Under the pieces are notes generated by a model. It was not told the DNA's origin, made no database searches, and was given only the letters and a program-made list of their open reading frames with translations. A DNA stretch of 64,000 nt from CAIKMD01 sp963729935 (GTDB lineage Bacteria; Pseudomonadota; Alphaproteobacteria; ATCC43930; CGMCC-115725), in NCBI GenBank assembly GCA_963729935.1, contig CAVSPW010000012.1:62001-126000 (forward strand). The letters run 5' to 3'. Numbering within the stretch: position 1 is the stretch's first letter; every line of letters begins with the position of its first letter. Position numbers and translations under genes: made by a program. Below, piece after piece: positions 15,785-24,781 of this stretch.

Positions 15785-16915
15785 TCAGCGCCAGATCTGG
15801 CTTGCCGCGCTCACCAGATGCGCGAGCTTGCGCTCCTCGTCCTCCGCCGTGAAACGGTCGACATCGGCGGTCGAGGCGAAGCCGCATTGCGGGCTAAGGC
15901 AAAGCCGGGCCATGTCGACGAAGCGCGCCGCATCGGCGACACGGCGCTTCAGCTCGTCCATCGGCTCCAGCGCCTTCTGCTTCGTGCTCATGAGCCCGAG
16001 CACGACGACCCGATCCTTGGGCACATAGCGCAAGGGCTGGAAATCGCCCGAGCGCTCGGTGTCGTATTCGAGAAAGAAACCGTCGAAATCGAGCGTCTGG
16101 AACAAGCGCTCGGCCACCGGATCGTAGCCGCCGCTTGCCTGGCCGTGGCCGGAATTGCCGCGGCAGAGATGGACGCAAAGGGTCATGTCCTTGGGTCGGC
16201 CGCGGAACGCGGCGTTCATCAGATCGATGTAATCATCGATGAGCTTTTGCGGGTCCTCGCCGCGCGCGCGCACGACGTCCTGATTCTTGGGATCGCACAG
16301 AACCGCGAGCGGCACCTCATCGACCTGGAGATATTTGCAGCCGAGCTTGGCCAGCGCATCGACTTCCTGGCGATAGATCGCGGCGATGTCCGCCATGTAG
16401 GCGGCGCGGTCGCCGGCATAGGGCGATTTGGCCAGACCCTTGTCGCCGGTGAAGAAATGATTGACCGTCGGCGACGGGATCGTCGCCTTGGCCGTGCGCT
16501 TGGTCAGCTTTTGCAGAGCGGCAAAGTCATCGGCGGTGATCGGATCGCGGCGCTTCAGCTTGCCGACCGCGTAGCGCACCGGCACGCCGCGCCGCGCTTC
16601 GCCCGAAAATTCGGTGAAGGTGAAAGAGCTCGGGATCCGGTCCTCGCTGTAGCCCTCGGTGCGCTCGAAGAAGCGGTCGCGCCAATTCTGCCGCCGGAAC
16701 TCGCCGTCGGTGATCGATTGCAGCCCGACGCGCTCCTGGAGCGCGACCGCGTCGCGAATCGCCTCGTCCTCGATCGCGCGCAGGGCCTCGCGCGGCAGCC
16801 TGTCCTCGGCCCTTGCCTTGCGCGCCTCGAGCAGCTTTTGCGGCCGCACCAGGCTGCCGACATGGTCGGCGCGAAACGGCGGATCGAGATGTATCTTCGT
16901 CGACTCAGTTGCCAT
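15785..16915 (-). CDS. MetE C-terminal-domain-like methyltransferase family protein
   Basis: A 376-residue protein homologous to the catalytic barrel of cobalamin-independent methionine synthase. Zinc ligands can be seen in VHLCRGN (His and Cys), EYDTERSGD (Glu) and SPQCGF (Cys). ITDGEFRRQNW and SPTVNHFF are typical of the stand-alone family. Full MetE is about twice as long, so this is one of the short paralogues whose acceptors are mostly unknown; others act on CoM-type thiols. The ATG at 16915 overlaps the end of the 2-hydroxyacid dehydrogenase gene. It is the last gene of a four-gene operon (cupin, iron ADH, dehydrogenase, this). Confidence 0.82.
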   Translation of the reverse strand: MATESTKIHLDPPFRADHVGSLVRPQKLLEARKARAEDRLPREALRAIEDEAIRDAVALQERVGLQSITDGEFRRQNWRDRFFERTEGYSEDRIPSSFTFTEFSGEARRGVPVRYAVGKLKRRDPITADDFAALQKLTKRTAKATIPSPTVNHFFTGDKGLAKSPYAGDRAAYMADIAAIYRQEVDALAKLGCKYLQVDEVPLAVLCDPKNQDVVRARGEDPQKLIDDYIDLMNAAFRGRPKDMTLCVHLCRGNSGHGQASGGYDPVAERLFQTLDFDGFFLEYDTERSGDFQPLRYVPKDRVVVLGLMSTKQKALEPMDELKRRVADAARFVDMARLCLSPQCGFASTADVDRFTAEDEERKLAHLVSAASQIWR

Positions 16916-17888
16916 GTCCGGCTCCTTTGCGCACCACGTTGAGCATGTGATCGACATCGCCAGCGAGATAGCGCGCGAGATTCTCCTTCACGAAAGGCAG
17001 AACCTGGCCGATATAGTCGGCATTGAACGCGCCGATATGCGGCGAGAGGATGACGTTGTCCAGATCCCATAGTGGATGATCCGGCGGCAGCGGCTCCTTG
17101 ACGAAAACATCGAGCGCCGCGCCCGCGATCCATTTGGCGCGCAACGCCGCGATCAACGCGTCTTCGTCGACGACGCCGCCTCGCGCCAAATTGATGAGAA
17201 AAGCGCTGGGCTTCATCGCGGCAAGCACCTTGGCATCGACGCAACGGTCGGTCTCGGCCGTATGCGGCGTCAAAATGACGAAATGGTCAAGCTCGGCGAC
17301 GGCCCGCACCAATTCGTCGCGACCATAGATCCGGTCGAAACCCGACACCTGCCGCTTGGCCGAGGTGATGCCGACGACGCTCATGCCGAGCGCCTTGCAC
17401 AAGGGCGCCAAGACATCGGCGATCGCGCCGATGCCGAAAATCCCGACGGTCTTGCCCGACAGCAGATGCGAGCCATAGCGCTCCCATCGGTGGGACGCCT
17501 GGTTGCGCATCATGCGCGGCATCTCCCGCGCGAGAGCGAGCATCGAGAGAATCGCGGCCTCGGTCATCGGCACGCCATGCATGCCGTGCATGTTGGTGAC
17601 CATGGCCTCGCCCCGCAGCGAAGGCACATCGACGATGTGATCGACCCCGGTTCCGAGCGCCATCACCCATTTGAGCTTGGCCGCGCGGCCCAGGATGTTC
17701 TCGGCATCGAGACCGAGATGGGCGCCGAAAGTGACGAGGATCTCCGCCTTGCCAATCGCCGGGGCGATGTCGCCGAGGCGCGCGGCGAGATCGACCTCGA
17801 GCGCGGGAAATTCCTTGCGGATGAAGTCGCCGCACCGCTTGCGGTCGCCTTCCGGCAGCATCGGCAGATAGACGAGGACATTCGTCAT
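16905..17888 (-). CDS. D-2-hydroxyacid dehydrogenase family protein
   Basis: A 327-residue NAD(P)-dependent dehydrogenase. The Rossmann fingerprint is TVGIFGIGAIADVLAPL (a G-x-G-x-x-A variant), followed by the catalytic Arg in INLARGGVVDEDALI, a Glu in FVKEPLPPDHPLW and the His in LSPHIGAF. The start MTNVLVYLP overlaps the stop of the upstream iron ADH gene (ATGA). The family reduces 2-keto acids; here the substrate is unknown, but the neighbours suggest it follows an alcohol/aldehyde oxidation. Confidence 0.87.
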   Translation of the reverse strand: MTNVLVYLPMLPEGDRKRCGDFIRKEFPALEVDLAARLGDIAPAIGKAEILVTFGAHLGLDAENILGRAAKLKWVMALGTGVDHIVDVPSLRGEAMVTNMHGMHGVPMTEAAILSMLALAREMPRMMRNQASHRWERYGSHLLSGKTVGIFGIGAIADVLAPLCKALGMSVVGITSAKRQVSGFDRIYGRDELVRAVAELDHFVILTPHTAETDRCVDAKVLAAMKPSAFLINLARGGVVDEDALIAALRAKWIAGAALDVFVKEPLPPDHPLWDLDNVILSPHIGAFNADYIGQVLPFVKENLARYLAGDVDHMLNVVRKGAGHGN

Positions 17889-19003
17889 CCCATCACGGTC
17901 CGCAGCAGCGCCTTGAACTCGGCCTGGGTCGGCCGGTAAGGGCTGCGGCCCAGGAAATGGCTCTTGGCGCAATCCGCCGCTATGTCGTCGAGATCGCCGC
18001 CCTCATAGCCGAGCGCGCGCAAGCTCGGCGGAATCCCGACGCGCGCGTTGAGCTCTTCGACCACATCGGCCGCACTCTGGCCCGGTTTCGCGTCGAGCGC
18101 GCGCGCGATCACCTCCATCTTGTCGGCAGAGTAAGGGGCCAGAAGGCGCATCACGGACGGCATCGCGATCGTCACCAGCATGCCGTGATGAAGCCCCTGA
18201 TCGCCGGTTGCGCCGGCGATCGCATGACCGGGCCCGAGCCCCATCTGGATCGCCATGCCGCCTTCGAGCGCGGCCATCATCATCCCCTTGCGCGCCTCGC
18301 GGTCGCCGCCGTCCCTAACCGCGCGCTCGATGAAGGCGACGACATGGCGCATCCCGTCGAGCGCCAGCGCCTTGCCCGGCGGATTGTCGGTGGTGGTGAC
18401 GAAACCCTCGATGCAATGGGTGAGCGCGTCCATCCCGGTTCCGGCGGTCAGATGCGGCGGCAAGCTCGCGGTGAGATCGGGATCGCAGATCGCCGCGCGC
18501 GGCACGATGTAGTGGCTGTTGAGCCCGTTCGAGCGGCTCTTCGAATCGGGGTGGATGCCGGCACCGCGCGAGGCCTCGCTGCCCGTTCCCGCCGTGGTCG
18601 GAATCGCGATGAGCGGCGCGACCCTGTGCGTGATGCTGTCGGGCTTGCCCATGTAATCGGTGATCGGGCCGGGATGCCCGGCGAGCACGGCCACCGCCTT
18701 CGCCGTGTCGATCACCGAGCCGCCTCCCAGCGCGACCACGCCGTCGCAGTGCTCGCGGCGGTAAACGTCCATTGCGCGGTTGACGCCCTCGACTGTGGGG
18801 TTTTCAGGTACGTCGTCGAAGACGATGATGTCATTCCGGCCCGGCACCGTGTCGCGCACGCGCTCGAGCACGCCGCAGGCGACGAGGCCTTGATCGGTAA
18901 GCAGCAGGGGCCGCGTGATGCCCAACGCCGCGAGTTCTTCCGGCAAAGCCTTGACCGCGCCGAAATCGAGATGCACGCGCGGGTAACTCAAGAGAAAGCT
19001 CAC
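17885..19003 (-). CDS. Iron-containing alcohol dehydrogenase
   Basis: A 372-residue group III alcohol dehydrogenase. It shows the nucleotide motif GGGSVIDTAKAVAVL, PTTAGTGSEASRGAG, and the metal-ligand block: Asp and His in TGMDALTHCIEGF, then two His in GPGHAIAGATGDQGLHHGM. The nearest known types are 4-hydroxybutyrate dehydrogenase, lactaldehyde reductase and maleylacetate reductase; the sequence alone does not separate them, though the intact TGTGSEAS loop favours an alcohol dehydrogenase. It is second in the operon headed by the cupin gene at 19611. Confidence 0.87.
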   Translation of the reverse strand: MSFLLSYPRVHLDFGAVKALPEELAALGITRPLLLTDQGLVACGVLERVRDTVPGRNDIIVFDDVPENPTVEGVNRAMDVYRREHCDGVVALGGGSVIDTAKAVAVLAGHPGPITDYMGKPDSITHRVAPLIAIPTTAGTGSEASRGAGIHPDSKSRSNGLNSHYIVPRAAICDPDLTASLPPHLTAGTGMDALTHCIEGFVTTTDNPPGKALALDGMRHVVAFIERAVRDGGDREARKGMMMAALEGGMAIQMGLGPGHAIAGATGDQGLHHGMLVTIAMPSVMRLLAPYSADKMEVIARALDAKPGQSAADVVEELNARVGIPPSLRALGYEGGDLDDIAADCAKSHFLGRSPYRPTQAEFKALLRTVMG

Positions 19004-19077
19004 GATCCCTTCGCCTCCTGGCGCCGCACGGCCGGCGCCGCTGGTTCGATTCTTTTCTTCAGCCGCGGCGCAGCCGA

Positions 19078-19611
19078 CTAGATTGGCTTCGCGTCGATCA
19101 GCACGAAGGCGACCCGCGCCGGCTTGTCCGAGCGGTTGCTCCAGGCGTGGCTCGTGCCGCGCTGAACGAGCACGTCGCCCGCCTTCATCAGCTTTTCGCC
19201 TTCGTCCATCAGCGCGTAGATCTCGCCGTCGAGCACGATGGCATAGTCGATCGTGTTGGTCTTATGAAATCCGGCATGGCGCGTGTTGGCGGCGTCGCGC
19301 ATATAGCCCTGATTCTTGGCGTCCGCCGACCATTGTTGCGCTTTCAGCGCGCTGAAGCGTTCCTTGTCGGGCGGATATTCGACGACGCGAAAGACGCTGC
19401 CCTGGGATGGCGGCGGCAAGCGGAAAGGACGGTCGGCCGCGTCGGCGCTACCGGTGTTGTCGGCCGGCGCGCCATCGGTCACCCATAGATCGAGGACGGA
19501 GGTTCCGGCAGAGGTCCGGCCCGTCGGAAGGGGCGCATCGCCGTCCATGATGAAGATCGATCGGCCCTTGGCGTCATGGCCCGTAACGATCCGCCTGATT
19601 TGCAGCGCCAT
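19078..19611 (-). CDS. Cupin-2 domain protein
   Basis: A 177-residue protein starting MALQIRRIVTG, with GGGGAGG eight bases upstream. A cupin core is at residues 120-165: TRHAGFHKTNTIDYAIVLDG, then a Gly-rich turn and KAGDVLVQRGTSHAWSNRS with the second-motif His. The family is seen next to aromatic and C1 degradation genes as an accessory or as a metal-dependent enzyme. It is the first gene of the operon that runs to 15785. Confidence 0.75.
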   Translation of the reverse strand: MALQIRRIVTGHDAKGRSIFIMDGDAPLPTGRTSAGTSVLDLWVTDGAPADNTGSADAADRPFRLPPPSQGSVFRVVEYPPDKERFSALKAQQWSADAKNQGYMRDAANTRHAGFHKTNTIDYAIVLDGEIYALMDEGEKLMKAGDVLVQRGTSHAWSNRSDKPARVAFVLIDAKPI

Positions 19612-19838
19612 TGGCGATCCTCCCCACCCGAAAAGCATCACGCGCGCTTCGTATCAGCGGCAGAGTGCTTGACCCGGGGTGACCAGTCAAGCAATCTGCC
19701 CACAATGTAAAATCGTAGAATCACGCGCCGTCACGCGGATTCACGGGAGGTTCGAGGCTGCGGCGGCCGATCCATGAAGAGAGCCGGCGGCGCCCGGCCC
19801 GCTTGTGGGAACGCAGCGCCAAACATGGGAGGCACCGC

Positions 19839-21548
19839 ATGAATTCCCCTCGCTATGAAATGGCTGTCGAGACCGATGTCGCGATTCCGATGCGGGACGG
19901 CGCGTTGCTCCGCGCCAATATTTTCCATCCCAAGGCCGAGGGAAAATTTCCGGTCCTGATGACCTTCGGGCCTTACGGCAAGGACGTGCCACTGAAGGAA
20001 TTTATGAGCGAGGCCTGGGTCACGCTCGAGAAGCACTATCCCGAAATCCTCACCGCCTCGTCGTGCCAGCATCTCGTCTTCGAGACGCCCGATCCGGAAT
20101 GTTTCGTGCCGGACGGCTATATTCTGGTCAAGGTCGATTCACGCGGCGCCGGCAAATCCGCGGGCCGCCTTTCGCCGAATTCGCCGGAAGAATTCCGCGA
20201 CTTCTACGATGCGATCGAATGGGCAGGCACGCAATCCTGGAGCAGCGGCAAGGTCGGGCTCCTGGGCATTTCCTATTATGCGGCCGGACAGTGGAGCGTC
20301 GCCGCGCTGAAGCCGCCGCATCTCGCGGCTCTCCTCCCCTGGCAGGGAACCTACGATTTCTACCGCGACCGTACCCGCGCGGACGGCATCTATGCCGGCG
20401 GATTCCTCGGACGCTGGTGGCGCAACTCGGTGCTGCGCAACCAACACGGCAATCCCGAATGCCCTTATCACGACCTCTATACCGGCGCGCGCACGACGGG
20501 GCCGGCGAGTTTCAGCCCGGAAGAGCTCGCCGCCAATCGCGCGGACTATCTGAACGATCTGCTGGCGCATCCGCTCAACGACGCGTGGTATCAATCGCGC
20601 ACGCCCGATTTGAGCCAGATCGACTTGCCCACGCTCGTCGTCGCGAATTGGGGCGGGCTCGGGCTGCATCTGCGCGGCACGATCGGGGGCTTCGTCGGCA
20701 TCGCGTCCAAGGAAAAATGGCTCAAAGTCCAGGGCGGCTCGTATTTTCACACCTTCCTCCAGCCGCAGAACGTCGCCCTGCAGAAGCGCTTCTTCGACAA
20801 ATATCTGAAGGGCACCGACAATGGCTGGGAGAAGGAGCCGAAAATCGAGGTGCAGATCCGCGCGCCCGGCGACACGATCAAGCGGCTGCACCAAAGCATG
20901 TCATGGCCGCTGCCCGAAACGAAATGGACCAAGTTCTATCTCGACACGGGCGGAAAGAAGCTCGACACGACGGCCCCCGCCTCCGCCACGAAGGCGAGCT
21001 ACCTCGCGCTGACCCAGGGCCTCAGCTTCACCACGGCGCCCTTCGCCAAGGACACCGAAATCGCCGGGCCGGTGATGCTGAAGCTCTTCGTCTCATCGAG
21101 CACCGCGGACATGGACATTTTCGCGACCTTGTGCGCCTTCGATCCGGACGGCAAGGAGATGACCTTCATCGGCGCCCCCGAGCCCGCCTGCCCGGTGACG
21201 CAAGGCTGGCTGCGCGTCTCGCAGAGGAAGCGCGACCCCAAGCGCTCGACCGACTATTTCCCGTTCCATCCGCATGACGAGAAGCAGCCCTTGAAGCCGG
21301 GCGAGATCTACGAGGTCGAGGTCGAAATCTGGCCGATGGGGCTTTATCTGCCCAAGGGCTCGACCTTGAAGCTCATCGTCGCGGGAACGGATTTCGAGCG
21401 CCCGGGCTCGAAGCCGCCCTTCCAGGGCGTCGCCTGGTTCACGCACAACGATCCGCGCGACCGCCCGCCCGAAATCTTCGACAGCACCAACACGCTCCAC
21501 ACCGGGGGTCAGCAGCCATCCTATCTGCTGCTGCCGGTGATTTCGTAG
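19839..21548 (+). CDS. CocE/NonD-family hydrolase
   Basis: A 569-residue serine hydrolase of the cocaine-esterase / X-Pro dipeptidyl-peptidase family. An alpha/beta hydrolase domain comes first, with IPMRDGALLRANIF, the nucleophile Ser in LLGISYYAAGQW and the turn RGAGKSAGRLSPNS; a C-terminal jelly-roll (GPVMLKLFVSSSTADMDIF onward) follows. GGGAGG lies six bases before the chosen ATG. There is no signal peptide, so it should be cytoplasmic. It is alone on the plus strand between two catabolic operons; an ester or amide substrate is expected but not known. Confidence 0.87.
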   Translation: MNSPRYEMAVETDVAIPMRDGALLRANIFHPKAEGKFPVLMTFGPYGKDVPLKEFMSEAWVTLEKHYPEILTASSCQHLVFETPDPECFVPDGYILVKVDSRGAGKSAGRLSPNSPEEFRDFYDAIEWAGTQSWSSGKVGLLGISYYAAGQWSVAALKPPHLAALLPWQGTYDFYRDRTRADGIYAGGFLGRWWRNSVLRNQHGNPECPYHDLYTGARTTGPASFSPEELAANRADYLNDLLAHPLNDAWYQSRTPDLSQIDLPTLVVANWGGLGLHLRGTIGGFVGIASKEKWLKVQGGSYFHTFLQPQNVALQKRFFDKYLKGTDNGWEKEPKIEVQIRAPGDTIKRLHQSMSWPLPETKWTKFYLDTGGKKLDTTAPASATKASYLALTQGLSFTTAPFAKDTEIAGPVMLKLFVSSSTADMDIFATLCAFDPDGKEMTFIGAPEPACPVTQGWLRVSQRKRDPKRSTDYFPFHPHDEKQPLKPGEIYEVEVEIWPMGLYLPKGSTLKLIVAGTDFERPGSKPPFQGVAWFTHNDPRDRPPEIFDSTNTLHTGGQQPSYLLLPVIS

Positions 21549-21563
21549 AAGCGGCGCCGCCCT

Positions 21564-22394
21564 CTATTTGTCGCGCTTGTATTCGCCGAGGCCGGGACGA
21601 TAGGTCTTCTGGTCGAGGAACTGGTTCATGCCCTTGGACCGGCCCTTTTCAGGATCGACGATCAAGAGCTGATCGTTCTTCGCCATGAGATATTCGGCCA
21701 ATTCGTCCCAGCTCATCTCGTCGACATATTTGAACGCGACCTTGGCCTGGCGTAGCGCCGTCGGATTCTTCTTGAGCAAGGTCTGCGCCACTGCGCGGGT
21801 GCGCTCGCGGAGCTGCGCCTTCGGCACCGCCTCGGTGACGACGCCCAATTGCTCGGCGCGTTTGCCGTCGAAAGTCTCGCCGCTCATGATGTAATAGAGC
21901 GCCTTGCGGTAGTTCATCACGACCGACAAGACTTTCGACACATTGCCGCCGGGGATGATGCCCCAATTGACCTCGGAGATGCCGAAGACCGCCTCCTCGG
22001 CGGCGATCGCCATGTCGCAGGCGATCATCGGCGTAAACGCCCCGCCGAAGCACCAGCCATTGACCATGGCGATGGTCGGCTTGAAATAGGTCAAGAGCCG
22101 GCGCCAGTGCCAGGTCGCGGCCGTGCGATAGATCCGCAGGCGCTCGACCTGCGGCGCGTCGTCGGTCGCGCGGAAATATTCCTTCAGATCCATCCCCGCC
22201 GAAAACGCGTCGCCCGCCCCGGTCAGCACGAGCACGCCGCAGCGTTCATCCGCCTCCATCGCGTCGATGGTCTCGAGCATCTCGGCGTTGAGCGCCGGGC
22301 TCATCGCGTTGCGCTTTTCCGGCCGATTGAGCGAGACCCAGGCGATCCCGTCCTCGAACTCGACCAGCACATTCTTGCCCCATGGCTCCGGCAT
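21564..22394 (-). CDS. ech: Hydroxycinnamoyl-CoA hydratase-lyase
   Basis: A 276-residue crotonase-fold enzyme that matches the hydroxycinnamoyl-CoA hydratase-lyase subgroup: NRPEKRNAMSP, GAGDAFSAGMDLKEYF, KPTIAMVNGWCFGGAF, GISEVNWGIIPGG and GMNQFLDQKTYRPGL. Glu141 and Tyr235 fall where the Pseudomonas fluorescens enzyme has Glu143 and Tyr239, the residues that set hydration and retro-aldol cleavage. The expected reaction is feruloyl- or coumaroyl-CoA to an aromatic aldehyde and acetyl-CoA. A second copy is at 36888. It lies downstream of an acyl-CoA dehydrogenase pair and five binding-protein genes on the same strand. Confidence 0.88.
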   Translation of the reverse strand: MPEPWGKNVLVEFEDGIAWVSLNRPEKRNAMSPALNAEMLETIDAMEADERCGVLVLTGAGDAFSAGMDLKEYFRATDDAPQVERLRIYRTAATWHWRRLLTYFKPTIAMVNGWCFGGAFTPMIACDMAIAAEEAVFGISEVNWGIIPGGNVSKVLSVVMNYRKALYYIMSGETFDGKRAEQLGVVTEAVPKAQLRERTRAVAQTLLKKNPTALRQAKVAFKYVDEMSWDELAEYLMAKNDQLLIVDPEKGRSKGMNQFLDQKTYRPGLGEYKRDK

Positions 22395-22429
22395 GGCACT
22401 CCTCGCTGTAATGTTGGCGAAATTACGTA

Positions 22430-23524
22430 TCAGATGGCGCGTATGTTTTGCCGCTCGTCATAGAGCAGCTTGCGGCAAGAGGCCGCGTCCCCGCCGGCGA
22501 CGGCCAGCGACATGGCGCGGCGGAAGAACAAGCTCATATTATGCTCTTCGGTATAGCCCATCGCGCCGTGCAGCTGAACGCATTCCTTCACGGTCTGCAT
22601 CGCGGATTGCGCGGCATAGGCCTTGACGCCCAGCGCGGCGACGCCGCGGCGCTCGGGCCCGGCCTTGCAGGCCTCGTAGAGCAGAGCGCGCGTCGCCTTG
22701 ATGACGACGTAGAGCGACGCGGCGCGATGCTGCAGCGCCTGGAAACTGCCGATCGGCACGCCGAATTGCCGCCGATCCTTGAGATAGGCGACGGTCATCT
22801 GGAACGCCTCGTCCATGAGACCGGTGAGGAGCGCGCTGTAGCCGATGCGCATGAGATCCTCGGCCTCGGCGAAAGCGACCAGCGCGCCGGTGCCTTCCTG
22901 CAGGACCTCCATATCCGCAAGCTTGACGCCGTCGAGACGCAGCCGCGTGATCGAGCCGCCATCGACGGTCTCCTCGCTTTCGAGCGCCAGGCCCGCGGCA
23001 TCGCGCGCCAAGGCGCAGAGCTGCGCCGTTCCGTTCACCTCGAGCACGAGCAGGAACACATCGCCGACATGGCCGTCCGACACATAGCCGGTCCGGCCGC
23101 TGACGCGCTGCGCGCCATCGGCAACGAGCGCGGTCCTCCCCTCGCCCGCGACCCTGCCTTCGACGGGCACGCACAGCGTTTTGCCGGCGATGACCGAAGC
23201 AAGCAGCGCGGCGGCCGATGGAGCGCCGCAGCGCGCCAGCAAACGCGAACTGCCCAGCGCCGAAACGAGCGGCTCCGGCATCAGCCGCTTTCCGGCATGT
23301 TCAAGGAGAAGCGCGATCTCGGTGAGCGCGAGCCCGACCCCGCCCTGGGCCTCGGGCACGGCGGCCCCGAGCCAGCCGAGCGAGGCCAGCCGCGCCCAGA
23401 GCGCGCGATCGAGGCTCATCGGGGTCGATTGCAGCCGGCGCACGCGCGTGAGACCGCCCGAATCATCGAGCAACCCGCCGATGCTGTCGACGATGTGCCT
23501 GTCCGAATCCTTGAGGCTATGCAT
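22430..23524 (-). CDS. Acyl-CoA dehydrogenase, partner-subunit type
   Basis: A 364-residue acyl-CoA dehydrogenase-like protein. The start MHSLKDSDRHIV overlaps the end of the upstream dehydrogenase gene by eight bases. It has the FAD-domain RRQFGVPIGSFQALQHRAA and QLHGAMGYTEEHNMSLFFRRA motifs, but the middle domain is degenerate and the C-terminal GGT-x-EIQR segment is replaced by AVAGGDAASCRKLL. This is the pattern of the non-classical subunit in paired (FadE26/FadE27-like) enzymes, so it probably forms a heteromer with the product of 23517-24680. Substrate: probably a side-chain acyl-CoA. Confidence 0.8.
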   Translation of the reverse strand: MHSLKDSDRHIVDSIGGLLDDSGGLTRVRRLQSTPMSLDRALWARLASLGWLGAAVPEAQGGVGLALTEIALLLEHAGKRLMPEPLVSALGSSRLLARCGAPSAAALLASVIAGKTLCVPVEGRVAGEGRTALVADGAQRVSGRTGYVSDGHVGDVFLLVLEVNGTAQLCALARDAAGLALESEETVDGGSITRLRLDGVKLADMEVLQEGTGALVAFAEAEDLMRIGYSALLTGLMDEAFQMTVAYLKDRRQFGVPIGSFQALQHRAASLYVVIKATRALLYEACKAGPERRGVAALGVKAYAAQSAMQTVKECVQLHGAMGYTEEHNMSLFFRRAMSLAVAGGDAASCRKLLYDERQNIRAI

Positions 23525-24680
23525 GGCCGCCCGGTCTCGGCAGGCCGAGCGCGCGCATCGCGATGATGCCGCGCTGGATCTCGTTGGTGCCGCCGCGAAT
23601 AGAGAGGCGGCGCGATTGGAGAAACGACTGAGTGAAATCGGGCGTCTCTTCGTTGCTCTCCCGCGGCGCGCGCACGGCCGCATGGGCGCCGGTCACGTCC
23701 TGCAAGGCCTCGAGCACGAATTGCGTCACTTCGGCGCCGAAGAGCTTCAGCCGCGATAAATCCTCCGCGTCGGCCTCGCCGGCCTGTTGCAGCTCGAGCG
23801 CGTCGAGATAGGAGGCTTCGAGCGCCATCACCTCGATCTCGGCGCGCGCGATGCGGTCGAGCATCCAGGGATCGCGATCGGCGCCGGTCGCTTGCGCGGC
23901 AAGCTTGAGCCTCGACAGCGCGCGCAACGCGTGGATGGGCGTGCCGGAGCGGATGCGCTCTTCGGCGAGCAACGCGGTGCCGACGGTCCAGCCTTCGCCG
24001 ATCTTTCCGACCACGTTCTTGAGCGGGACCACGACGTCGTCGAGGAAGATCTCGCACAGCTCGTCATCGCCGGCCAAGGTGCGGATGCCGCGCGCGGTGA
24101 CGCCCGGCGTCTTCGCATCGACCAGAACCAAGGTGATCGCATCGCGCGCCCGGCGATCTTCGCCGGTGCGCACCAGCAAATAGAGCCAGTCGGCGTAATG
24201 CGCGCCGGTGTTCCAGATCTTGTGGCCCTTGATCACCAGCCTGTCGCCATCGACCAGGGCCTTGGTGGACAGGCTGCGCAGATCCGATCCCGAGCCGGGC
24301 TCGGAATAACCCTGCGCCCAGATCACCTCGCCGGTGCGTGCCTTGGGCAGATGTTCCCGTTTTTGCTCTTCGGTGCCGTATTTGATCAGAATGGGGCTGA
24401 TATGGGTCAAGCCCTGCGCCGGCAGATCGGGCGCGCCCAGCCGCGCTAATTCCTCGATCAGAATGATCTGCTCGACCGGCGTCGCCTCGATGCCGCCCCA
24501 TTCGCGCGGCCAGTGCGGCGCGGCCAGGCCGCGATCCGCCATCTTCCTGAACCAGCCGCGCAGCTCGGGCGGCGTCAGGCGACCCGCGGCATGACGCAGT
24601 TCGGCGGGAAGATTGGCCTCGAGCCAGGTTCTGACTTCCGCGCGGAACTTCGATTGCGGCTCCGTCTCCTCGCGCAGCAT
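23517..24680 (-). CDS. Acyl-CoA dehydrogenase
   Basis: A 387-residue flavoprotein with all three domains: an N-terminal helical domain with PREWGGIEATPVEQ, the middle FAD/substrate sheet with WAQGYSEPGSGSDLRSL and IKGHKIWNTGAHYADW, and a C-terminal domain ending SIRGGTNEIQRGIIAMRALGLP. The gene overlaps the following dehydrogenase gene. A gap of about 100 bases separates it from the last binding-protein gene upstream. The acyl chain it oxidises is not known; a phenylpropanoid-derived CoA ester would fit the adjacent hydratase-lyase. Confidence 0.87.
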   Translation of the reverse strand: MLREETEPQSKFRAEVRTWLEANLPAELRHAAGRLTPPELRGWFRKMADRGLAAPHWPREWGGIEATPVEQIILIEELARLGAPDLPAQGLTHISPILIKYGTEEQKREHLPKARTGEVIWAQGYSEPGSGSDLRSLSTKALVDGDRLVIKGHKIWNTGAHYADWLYLLVRTGEDRRARDAITLVLVDAKTPGVTARGIRTLAGDDELCEIFLDDVVVPLKNVVGKIGEGWTVGTALLAEERIRSGTPIHALRALSRLKLAAQATGADRDPWMLDRIARAEIEVMALEASYLDALELQQAGEADAEDLSRLKLFGAEVTQFVLEALQDVTGAHAAVRAPRESNEETPDFTQSFLQSRRLSIRGGTNEIQRGIIAMRALGLPRPGGHA

Positions 24681-24781
24681 GCGCTAACCCTTCCTCCGCT
24701 TCGCTTCTTGGCCGTGGTCGAGACTAACACGCGGCCGGCGCGAAATCATCCCGGATGCCGCCACCCCGGCGCAAGCCCGCC

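Noticed and set aside
19036..19066. A GGTTCGATTC sequence resembling a tRNA T-loop
   Set aside because: No acceptor or anticodon stem can be formed around it.
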